Assembly (NCBI GenBank): GCA_013330055.1
Contig: DUJB01000084.1
Span: 1 to 6,215, forward strand
Reading direction: 5' to 3'
Length of the DNA: 6,215 nt
Origin: Nitrosopumilaceae archaeon
Lineage (GTDB): Archaea > Thermoproteota > Nitrososphaeria > Nitrososphaerales > Nitrosopumilaceae
Shown here: positions 1-5,426 of the stretch, one piece after another
How positions within the stretch are numbered: the first letter of the stretch is position 1
How the letters are laid out: every line of letters starts with the position of its first letter
Translations under genes and position numbers: made by a program
Notes under the pieces: generated by a model
The model's database searches: none
The model's input: the letters and a program-made list of their open reading frames with translations, nothing else
What the model was told of the DNA's origin: nothing

Positions 1-149
1 GAATATTCTGTTTTAGTTGCAATTTATCAGCAAAATCTAAATCTAATCACTTTCTGCTAACATTCTATCAAAAACAAGGATAAAATCAATCATTTTTTAT
101 TCTCAGTTCAGGAAAGTTTATTCCCCTAAACGGGAAATTATCGTTATTG
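1..149. other. Non-coding left edge, no gene called
   Basis: No open frame here is long enough to call. Plus frame 1 is open from the edge to a TAA at 58-60 (19 codons, ending ITFC) and could be the tail of an upstream plus-strand gene. One minus frame is open from position 46 to the left edge but has no ATG. A T6 run at 93-98 could terminate an upstream plus-strand transcript. The right part holds the putative nnrD promoter. Confidence 0.4.
116..123 (+). promoter_or_regulatory. Putative TATA box for nnrD
   Basis: GTTTATTC is preceded by the purine-rich GGAAA, which could be a BRE. The spacing rule shown by the other promoters in this window (first base of the box about 30 bases before the start codon) predicts transcription starting near 146-147. 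That is a TTG immediately before the ATG at 150, so the message would be leaderless or nearly so. Assigned from sequence and spacing only. Confidence 0.45.
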
Positions 150-1010
150 ATGACAAAGTTACTAAAAGTATCGATGATTAGAAACTTTATTCCGCCAAGA
201 AAATTTGCATCAAGAAAGGGAGATAATGGCAAAGTCTTGGTATTGGGAGGAAGTTACATTTACCACGGTGCACCAATACTTTCTTCTATTGCGGCACTAC
301 GATGTGGAGCAGATTTGGTCTACACTTGTGTACCAAAAATTAACGCAGGTGTAACACGCGCAGCAACACCAAATCTTATTGTTTTGCCACTAGTTGATGC
401 AAAACTTACCCGAGGAGCAGTACATAAACTTCTTGGAATAATTCCCAAAGATCTTGATTCTGCAACAATAGGAATGGGCCTTGGGGTACAAGATATTGAA
501 GCACTAAAACTCCTTGTAAAGTCGTTATTGGATATGGGTGTCAGATTGTCACTTGATGCAAGCGCATTGGTTCCAGATATTTTGTCTGTGATTGAAAATA
601 AAAATGTCGTGGTTACCCCGCATGGGGGTGAATTTAAGAGATTGTTTGGTGAACTTCCATCTGACTCTAAAAAGGAAAGAATTTCGTTAGTTGAAAAATA
701 CGCAAGAGAAAATTCTGTTACAGTATTGTTAAAAGGACCAACAGATGTAGTGTCAGATGGTAACAAAACATTCCTAAATGTGAAAAATACTCCTGCTATG
801 ACTGTGGGGGGAACAGGTGACGTACTATCTGGTTTGGTCGCAGGAATGTTATCAAAAAATAAAAACCCACTAGAATCTGCCGCGGCAGCCGTGTTTGTCA
901 ATGGAAAAGCAGGGGTTCTAGCACAAAGAAAATACGGTTTGCATATTGTAGCAACTGATCTCTTAGAATTTATCCCAGATGCAATGAAACCTTTTGATAG
1001 AGTAAAGTGA
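150..1010 (+). CDS. nnrD: ADP-dependent NAD(P)H-hydrate dehydratase (NnrD), stand-alone
   Basis: This is a cytosolic metabolite-repair enzyme of the YjeF C-terminal/CARKD family. The family dehydrates hydrated NADH or NADPH (S-NADHX, S-NADPHX) back to the normal cofactor using ADP. The 286 residues form one ribokinase-like domain. Visible motifs are GGS (33-35) with YHGAP (38-42), TPHGGE (156-161), KGP (195-197) and the diagnostic GGTGD (220-224), whose Asp224 is the expected catalytic base. In many bacteria and archaea this domain is fused behind a NADHX epimerase domain. Here there are only about 25 residues before it, so the epimerase is absent or encoded elsewhere. The start is ambiguous: TTG at 147 (exactly at the predicted transcript start), ATG at 150 (chosen) or ATG at 174. 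All three keep the whole domain. The stop lies 5 bases before the next gene's ATG, which indicates co-transcription with the M20 peptidase. Confidence 0.9.
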   Translation: MTKLLKVSMIRNFIPPRKFASRKGDNGKVLVLGGSYIYHGAPILSSIAALRCGADLVYTCVPKINAGVTRAATPNLIVLPLVDAKLTRGAVHKLLGIIPKDLDSATIGMGLGVQDIEALKLLVKSLLDMGVRLSLDASALVPDILSVIENKNVVVTPHGGEFKRLFGELPSDSKKERISLVEKYARENSVTVLLKGPTDVVSDGNKTFLNVKNTPAMTVGGTGDVLSGLVAGMLSKNKNPLESAAAAVFVNGKAGVLAQRKYGLHIVATDLLEFIPDAMKPFDRVK

Positions 1011-1015
1011 TTTTG

Positions 1016-2365
1016 ATGAAAGTACTTCAACATGTAGATAAAAACATGAAAGGTCTGATTACAGATCTTCAAACTTTGATCAGACAACCAAGTGTTTCTG
1101 CAAAAAATGAATGTCTAGAGGAATGTGCTGAACTTGTTGCAAAAATAATGAGTCGTTCTGGAATAAAATCAGAAATACTACGCATTGGTAATAAAATCCC
1201 GCCTGTTGTTTATGGTGAAGTAAAGTCAAAACAAAACCAATCAAAAACGATCTTGTTTTATAACCATTATGACGTACAGCCTGCTGAACCATTTGAATTG
1301 TGGGATGATAAACCATTTAGTGGAAAAATAAAGGGAAACAAGATCTTTGGAAGGGGTTCTTCTGATGATAAAGGCGAATTGATTACCAGAATAAAGGCAG
1401 TAGAGTCATACCTAAAGGTTCACGGTGATGTTCCTTGCAATGTAAAATTCTTTGTTGAAGGTGAAGAAGAAATTGGAAGTATGCATGTAGAACAATATCT
1501 AAAAAAATACAAAAATAAACTTGCTTGTGATGGCGTGATATGGGAATTTGGCTATGTTGATCAAAAAAATCGGCCAATAATTAGTCTTGGCATGAAAGGA
1601 TTGCTTTACGTGGAACTTTCGGTAACCGAATCTATACGTGATGCTCATTCCAGTCTTGCAGTCTTGATTAAAAATCCGTCTTGGAGACTTTTAGAGGCAT
1701 TAAAGATTCTTCGTGATTCTGATGGCAAAATACTAATCAAAGATTGGTATAAAGAGGTTGATCCATTTACAAAAAAAGAACTGGAACTAATAAATTCAGA
1801 ACCATTTGATGAATCTTCATTCAAAAAAGAATATGGAATAAAGCAATTTGTTGCGAACAAGAAAGGACGTGATGTCAAAAAGGCTCTGGTTGGAGAACCA
1901 ACATGCAATATAGCAGGATTCATCTCTGGATATGTTGGTCCTGGGGCAAAAACTGTTCTGCCTGCAAATGCGCTTGTGAAAATTGATTTCAGGCTAGTGC
2001 CAAAAATGGATCCAAAAAAACAACTGGCAAGACTAGAACAACATCTAAGATCAAAAGGATTTGGAGATGTCAAAGTAACCATGATTCATGGAGAAGCGGC
2101 ATCCAGAACAAAAATTTCAGATCCGTTTGTTTCGCAGGTAAAAGAAGCTGCGAACGAATCATTTGGAAAATCTATAATCAGTGTATCTTCTGCAGGAACT
2201 GGGCCTATGTACTCCTTTGCCAAAATTTTGGCTGTTCCATCAATATCTGTTGGGTGTACATACATCTTTTCTAGGATCCATTCCCCAAATGAATTTGCAA
2301 GAATCGATCTGCTAAAGAAAACCACAAAATGCATTTGTCTTATTATGGACAAATTTGCTTCATAG
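1016..2365 (+). CDS. M20 family metallopeptidase (dipeptidase/deacylase-like)
   Basis: Cytosolic di-zinc hydrolase of the ArgE/DapE/ACY1/CPG2 clan, 449 residues, a normal length for the M20 dipeptidase subgroup. All active-site elements are visible: NHYD (His84, Asp86), GRGSSDD (bridging Asp117), EGEEEIGS (catalytic Glu151 and metal ligand Glu152), WEFG (metal ligand Glu177), DAHSS (His211 of the dimerisation/lid domain), the RLVP strand (326-329) and the C-terminal SRIHSPNE with ligand His422. The lid domain, roughly residues 195-350, separates the two catalytic halves. The family cleaves dipeptides or N-acyl amino acids. The true substrate cannot be read from sequence; the WEFG/LGMKGLLYVEL signature favours a general dipeptidase over DapE or ArgE. 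A GTG at 1007 overlaps the nnrD stop and would add 3 residues, but ATG 1016 fits better. The gene follows nnrD after 5 bases and is probably translated from the same message. Confidence 0.88.
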   Translation: MKVLQHVDKNMKGLITDLQTLIRQPSVSAKNECLEECAELVAKIMSRSGIKSEILRIGNKIPPVVYGEVKSKQNQSKTILFYNHYDVQPAEPFELWDDKPFSGKIKGNKIFGRGSSDDKGELITRIKAVESYLKVHGDVPCNVKFFVEGEEEIGSMHVEQYLKKYKNKLACDGVIWEFGYVDQKNRPIISLGMKGLLYVELSVTESIRDAHSSLAVLIKNPSWRLLEALKILRDSDGKILIKDWYKEVDPFTKKELELINSEPFDESSFKKEYGIKQFVANKKGRDVKKALVGEPTCNIAGFISGYVGPGAKTVLPANALVKIDFRLVPKMDPKKQLARLEQHLRSKGFGDVKVTMIHGEAASRTKISDPFVSQVKEAANESFGKSIISVSSAGTGPMYSFAKILAVPSISVGCTYIFSRIHSPNEFARIDLLKKTTKCICLIMDKFAS

Positions 2366-2379
2366 AAAGGCCTTTATTG
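2366..2379 (+). promoter_or_regulatory. psmB promoter: palindrome plus TATA box
   Basis: CTTTATTG at 2372-2379 is centred about 26 bases before the psmB ATG, the classical position for an archaeal TATA box driving a leaderless transcript. It overlaps the perfect palindrome AAAGGCCTTT at 2366-2375, which begins right after the M20 stop codon and covers the BRE position. The box gives psmB its own promoter despite the tight packing. Whether the palindrome is a regulator site is speculation. Confidence 0.5.
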
Positions 2380-2401
2380 TCCTCACCTAGAAAGTGCATT
2401 T

Positions 2402-2995
2402 ATGGCTTATGTATACATGCCAGGAGCAACAGCAGTTGGTATTACGTATGACGGAGGAGTGGTTATGGCAAGTGAAAAAAGAATAGCATATGGAAACTTC
2501 CTTGTAAGCAAAACCACCAAAAAGACATTCAAGATCACGGATTTTGTAGGAGCATGTTGTGCTGGATTGGTTGCAGACATGCAGGTCTTGGCAATGCAGA
2601 TGAGGGCACTGACGAAGATTAGAAAAATGGAGCTAAAGCGTGAGATCCCACCAAATTCAGTAGCAAAAATGATGTCATCTCTAATGTATGAACGACGATA
2701 CTATCCTTTGCTCACTCAGGTTATTGTAGGTGGAGTTGATGGCGCTCCCGCAATTTACACACTTGATCCACTTGGTTCAGTACTTCCAGATGATTATGCA
2801 GCGGTAGGAACTGGAGCTGAGATGGCTTTGGGAGTTTTAGATCAAGAATTCAAGACAGCAATGAAAGAAAAAGACGCAGTTGCATTAGCAATAAAATCAA
2901 TAAGATCTGCAATAATGCGAGATACAGCAAGCGGTGATGGAATTGACGTGCTTGTGGCAGACAAAACCGGAATTAGAGAATTTACAGAAAAATAG
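2402..2995 (+). CDS. psmB: 20S proteasome beta-type subunit, probably non-catalytic (Thr1 replaced by Ala)
   Basis: The 197-residue protein is full length for an archaeal proteasome beta subunit, and the Ntn-hydrolase fold is recognisable throughout (VGITYDGGVVMASEKR, GNFLVSKTTKK, CCAGLVADMQVL, YYPLLTQVIVGGVDGAP, ASGDGIDV). Recalled alignment to the Thermoplasma beta subunit, which starts TTTVGIT after a glycine, places ATAVGIT here. The nucleophilic Thr1 is therefore Ala9, and the only nearby Thr (Thr10) sits at position 2. Other active-site positions are largely kept: Glu25 (position 17, also Glu in Thermoplasma), Lys41 (33), Asp174 (166) and Ser177 (169), while Ser129 is Thr137. The segment before Ala9 is only 8 residues. 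The likely role is a structural beta subunit co-assembling with a catalytic paralogue encoded elsewhere, as described for mixed beta rings in Sulfolobus and in eukaryotes. The gene has its own promoter and a leaderless ATG. Confidence 0.92.
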   Translation: MAYVYMPGATAVGITYDGGVVMASEKRIAYGNFLVSKTTKKTFKITDFVGACCAGLVADMQVLAMQMRALTKIRKMELKREIPPNSVAKMMSSLMYERRYYPLLTQVIVGGVDGAPAIYTLDPLGSVLPDDYAAVGTGAEMALGVLDQEFKTAMKEKDAVALAIKSIRSAIMRDTASGDGIDVLVADKTGIREFTEK

Positions 2996-3020
2996 ATTAC
3001 AAATAATTTCTCAGACAGAC

Positions 3021-3028
3021 TTATGTAT
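3021..3028 (+). promoter_or_regulatory. Putative TATA box for the PEFG-CTERM gene
   Basis: TTATGTAT is centred about 26 bases before the TTG at 3051, matching the leaderless spacing of other promoters here. It lies in the 55 bases between the psmB stop and this gene and is the main evidence, together with the signal peptide, for choosing TTG 3051 as the start. Confidence 0.4.
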
Positions 3029-3050
3029 CATTTGTGTTTCTAGCCGTGTA

Positions 3051-3848
3051 TTGAAATTTCTGGTACTCCTTTCAATAAGTATGATTATGTTATCTGGCGC
3101 ATTCTCTGTTAATGCTACTGTCAGTAATGGTGCATTAACAGAGAATGACATAGAATGGTGTCATGAGGCTTATCCACAATACAAAACATTAGGTTTGAGT
3201 TGGTTTTTAGAAAACTACCATTATAGTATTGAGGCTAGGGTTTGCGCAAGTTTATACGAAGATCAAATTTGGCAATACAAAGGTGATGACAGAATTAAAA
3301 AACTTGTTGAACAAAGTAAATATTTTGTAGAATTAGAAATTGAGGAAAGCGAAAAAGAGGCTCAGTCAGGACAAGTGGACCCAACTCCTGCAGGAATTTC
3401 TGAAAAATCAAATTCTATAACAAAGATGTCTTCTGACGGGACAATTCTAGTTAAAATAGAAACCACAGATGCCACTTCAGGAGAATACATGGGAATAAAT
3501 GTAATTTTTAATGATCTTGAAGATAAACTAGTCAAACACGTAAACTATGACCTGAGAGTCACCCAAAACCAGCAAGAATTTTTGGTTGTAAAATCACAAC
3601 ACGCAGAAAAGGGTATGGCTGAACATTGGACAAGACCATTATTCTCAGATGACCCAGTTGATGTGCAAGTTACGATCCTTGGGATGGGGCTGCCAAAAGA
3701 TAGGGAAAATTGGACAGGGCAAAACGATGAATCTTTAACTTTTTATGCAGTACCAGAATTTGGAATTCTTACATTGACTATTCTTATGATCTCAATAATG
3801 TTAGTAATTATACTAGTACGAAAATCTAAACTTGTTCAAAAAATCTAG
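3051..3848 (+). CDS. Secreted PEFG-CTERM protein, function unknown
   Basis: The 265-residue envelope protein has a Sec-type signal peptide (residues 1-22, MKFLVLL start, predicted cleavage after VNA). A cysteine-containing N-terminal region follows (about 30-104; IEWC with Cys37, VCASLYED with Cys65, then KYFVELEIEESEKEA). After a short linker comes a beta-rich domain (about 127-230) with HVNYDLRV, SQHAEKG, DPVDVQVTILGMGLP and NWTG. The C-terminus carries PEFG (235-238), a hydrophobic helix (239-256) and a basic tail RKSK. That tripartite end is the thaumarchaeal PEFG-CTERM signal, expected to be cut and re-anchored by an archaeosortase encoded elsewhere. Asn220 of NWT is a possible N-glycosylation sequon. 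The reading frame is open back to 2934, overlapping psmB, but the signal peptide, the TATA box spacing and the absence of a sensible upstream start all favour TTG 3051. The single TAG stop abuts the stop of the opposing gene. The domain pattern resembles other thaumarchaeal surface proteins; no function is known to me. Confidence 0.8.
   Translation: MKFLVLLSISMIMLSGAFSVNATVSNGALTENDIEWCHEAYPQYKTLGLSWFLENYHYSIEARVCASLYEDQIWQYKGDDRIKKLVEQSKYFVELEIEESEKEAQSGQVDPTPAGISEKSNSITKMSSDGTILVKIETTDATSGEYMGINVIFNDLEDKLVKHVNYDLRVTQNQQEFLVVKSQHAEKGMAEHWTRPLFSDDPVDVQVTILGMGLPKDRENWTGQNDESLTFYAVPEFGILTLTILMISIMLVIILVRKSKLVQKI
3100..3147. repeat. Perfect 16-bp inverted repeat inside the signal-peptide region
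   Basis: The left arm CATTCTCTGTTAATGC (3100-3115) and right arm GCATTAACAGAGAATG (3132-3147) are exact reverse complements separated by 16 bases. The loop contains a second small inverted repeat, TACTG-T-CAGTA (3116-3126). It lies entirely in coding sequence, over the end of the signal peptide and the first mature residues, starting 49 bases after the start codon. No T-run follows, so it does not look like an intrinsic terminator. Confidence 0.9.
3838..3843 (-). terminator. Poly-T terminator for the hom-PUA transcript
   Basis: A6 on the plus strand reads as T6 on the minus strand, starting 5 bases past the TAG stop of the PUA gene. Archaeal termination needs little more than a T-tract, so this is a plausible 3' end. 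It lies within the last codons of the opposing PEFG-CTERM gene. Confidence 0.45.
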
Positions 3849-4325
3849 CTATCTCTTTATCTTTTTTGCTGATTCCCAGAACCTGTCTGAAACATAATGC
3901 AAATTTTTTACTACCTCGCCTTTTGTCATAGTGGCCATCTCTTTACTTGATACAAGTGATCTACCTACTGCTAGGAATTTGTTACGCGATTCTTCCACAA
4001 CACATACTATCTGATCTTCTTCAAACTCTGAATAGTTTTTAACGCCTGGCCTCATCACTGTTGCTCCATCACAAACAAATTTCACTGCACCCATGTCAAC
4101 TACAATTTTTGGAAACCTTTCAAGCAATCCAGTTTCAGATAAAAATGGAATATATGTTTCACCTAATTTTATGGCAGAAAGACCATCCCCAGTTATTAAA
4201 CTTGCATCATCATCGATTTCGTGAATGGTAAGAGTTTTTACTTTTGGTAATTCTATGCTCCATTGCGAAGAAATTTTTTCTAATGTTTCCGCAGTTGTAC
4301 TTTTCGATAACAAGTTTGACTTCAA
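3849..4325 (-). CDS. PUA-domain RNA-binding protein (archaeal MCT-1/Tma20-like)
   Basis: 158 residues with an N-terminal domain (about 1-70) followed by a clear PUA domain (about 72-146). The PUA signature is IVVDMGAVKFVCDGATVMRPGV (Asp77, Gly79, Gly87, Arg92-Pro93-Gly94), then EDQIVCVV and the closing strand LAVGRS with SSKEM. This two-domain layout and length match the archaeal family related to eukaryotic MCT-1/Tma20, which acts with DENR on the small ribosomal subunit. The archaeal role is less certain and may be binding to rRNA, tRNA or the ribosome. The start is a TTG whose last two bases are shared with the hom stop (TTGA overlap), which implies translational coupling to hom. The stop codon TAG is directly adjacent to the TAG of the opposite-strand gene. 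Confidence 0.8.
   Translation of the reverse strand: MKSNLLSKSTTAETLEKISSQWSIELPKVKTLTIHEIDDDASLITGDGLSAIKLGETYIPFLSETGLLERFPKIVVDMGAVKFVCDGATVMRPGVKNYSEFEEDQIVCVVEESRNKFLAVGRSLVSSKEMATMTKGEVVKNLHYVSDRFWESAKKIKR
3862..3867 (+). terminator. Poly-T terminator for the PEFG-CTERM transcript
   Basis: T6 preceded by the T-rich TCTTTATC, starting 14 bases after the PEFG-CTERM stop. A T-tract is a sufficient termination signal in many archaea. It sits inside the 3' end of the opposing PUA gene. Confidence 0.45.
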
Positions 4326-5332
4326 TTTCTTGATATTTCCTGTTTTATATCCAAAAGGTCTCGTAGTATGGAACTTGCTGTTTCCATTCCACCTGCACCA
4401 CGCCCAATTATGGTTTGCTGACCTGAGTGTTCAGAGTTAAATGTGATTGCATTTAAAGTGCCATTTACACACAAGGGATCATCAAGTAGAATTTCTTTTG
4501 GTGCAACAACTAATTTTCTATCACACGATGCAATCAGCTTCACAGCACATTTTCTCGAAGCAGCCTTTTTGACGTCAGCTGTTGTTACGCTACTAATTCC
4601 TTTTCGTTCAATGTCTTTTATGGTCACTTTCATGTCCATTATCCAATTTGCAAGAATGACAAGCTTTGCGGCAGCATCAAAACCATCAATATCTAGGGAA
4701 GGATCTGCCTCTACATACCCTTTCTTTTTTGCATCAGCAAGCGCTGCCTTGAAAGTCATGCCATTTGCCATGTTTGTTAGGATATAGTTTGTTGTACCGT
4801 TAAGTATGCCTTCAAACGAGACAATTCTTTCACCTCTCAAACTATTTTTTGCATAATCTAAAATTGGTGTCCCTCCACCCACTGTTCCACTAAATCTTAA
4901 CAATACTTGATTGTATGTTGCAAGTTCAAATAACGATGGAAAGGCAAGAGCAAGCGGGCCCTTGTTTACAGTAATTACATGCAAACCATTTTTCATTGCA
5001 TTGACAATATGCGACATACCAGGTTCTGCATCTTTGTAATTACTCGTGGTGGTTTCTATGAGAACTTCGGCCTCTAGACCACTAATCATTTCAAGACCGT
5101 TTGCATCTTTTTCCTTGTTATGATATTTTTTTATGCTACCGTATTTTTTTTTCATCTCAAGTAATCTGTTTAGATCAAGTCCTGCTGACGATGCAGCTGA
5201 ACCTGTACTATCAAATACTCCAACAATCCTGGGTTTCAGACCGTGTTTGGCATACAGATCTTCAGATCTTGAGAGCAACAGCTTGGCAAAATTCTGGCCC
5301 ACTACACCAAATCCACATAATATTATTCGCAA
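4322..5332 (-). CDS. hom: Homoserine dehydrogenase
   Basis: Cytosolic NAD(P)-dependent oxidoreductase that reduces aspartate-4-semialdehyde to homoserine, the branch point to threonine and methionine. The 336 residues hold the N-terminal Rossmann domain with GFGVVGQ (7-13), then VNKGPLA (122-128), the FSGTVGGGTPIL segment (147-158), GILNGTTNYIL (175-185), and the catalytic region GYVEADPSLDIDGFDAAAKL, where Glu208, Asp219 and Lys223 fit the substrate-binding and catalytic positions known from the yeast enzyme. The C-terminus has GRGAGGMETASSILRDL (310-326), as in typical archaeal enzymes. There is no C-terminal ACT domain and no fused aspartokinase, so allosteric threonine control through such a domain is not expected. 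The start is TTG, with an in-frame TGA two codons upstream and a TATA box centred about 27 bases before it, consistent with a leaderless message. It is the first gene of a two-gene unit with the PUA protein. Confidence 0.93.
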   Translation of the reverse strand: MRIILCGFGVVGQNFAKLLLSRSEDLYAKHGLKPRIVGVFDSTGSAASSAGLDLNRLLEMKKKYGSIKKYHNKEKDANGLEMISGLEAEVLIETTTSNYKDAEPGMSHIVNAMKNGLHVITVNKGPLALAFPSLFELATYNQVLLRFSGTVGGGTPILDYAKNSLRGERIVSFEGILNGTTNYILTNMANGMTFKAALADAKKKGYVEADPSLDIDGFDAAAKLVILANWIMDMKVTIKDIERKGISSVTTADVKKAASRKCAVKLIASCDRKLVVAPKEILLDDPLCVNGTLNAITFNSEHSGQQTIIGRGAGGMETASSILRDLLDIKQEISRN

Positions 5333-5355
5333 CAGTCAACAAACATCATACGGTA

Positions 5356-5363
5356 TTAATTAA
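5356..5363 (-). promoter_or_regulatory. TATA box for hom
   Basis: TTAATTAA, a palindromic AT-rich box read here on the minus strand, is centred about 27 bases upstream of the hom TTG. That spacing predicts transcription starting at or within a base or two of the TTG itself, supporting both the unusual start codon and a leaderless transcript. Confidence 0.55.
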
Positions 5364-5396
5364 GATTGAGCGAATTTAGTGTTGATCCAAGATTGC

Positions 5397-5406
5397 TTTA
5401 TTAAAG
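5397..5406 (+). promoter_or_regulatory. TATA box for the membrane-protein gene
   Basis: TTTATTAAAG is centred about 25-26 bases upstream of the ATG at 5427, the leaderless geometry. It stands 33 bases from the hom TATA box, so the 94-base gap is a compact divergent promoter pair. I see no clear shared operator between the two boxes. Confidence 0.55.
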
Positions 5407-5426
5407 AATAAAAAACTTTACAAACT

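Noticed and set aside
1..60. Possible C-terminal tail of an upstream plus-strand gene
   Set aside because: Only 19 codons are visible with no recognisable motif, and a minus frame is also open at the edge, so neither can be called.
1053..1085. Seven-base inverted repeat (GTCTGAT / ATCAGAC) near the start of the M20 gene
   Set aside because: Seven bases with a spacer of about 20 are expected by chance in a window of this size, and the pairing does not extend cleanly.
320..1087. Long minus-strand open frame (255 codons) antisense to nnrD
   Set aside because: The plus strand encodes a complete NnrD domain with all motifs. The antisense translation shows no family motif and is best explained as a shadow of the sense codon usage.
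1645..2082. Minus-strand open frame of 145 codons inside the M20 gene
   Set aside because: It is Ser/Phe-rich, low in recognisable structure and lies wholly opposite a conserved peptidase lid domain; a shadow frame.
2934..3050. Upstream extension of the PEFG-CTERM gene, overlapping psmB
   Set aside because: The added residues are not signal-like and would bury the signal peptide behind about 40 polar residues; TTG 3051 gives a standard signal peptide and correct TATA spacing.
4365..4390. Imperfect hairpin (TGGAAC / GTTTCCA) in the 3' part of hom
   Set aside because: It has a bulge, is inside a well-conserved coding region and has no T-tract after it, so it is not a convincing terminator or regulatory element.
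5254..5271. Tandem AGATCTTC-like repeat within hom
   Set aside because: Only two short units, fully explained by the codons for S-R-S-E-D-L; no further copies.
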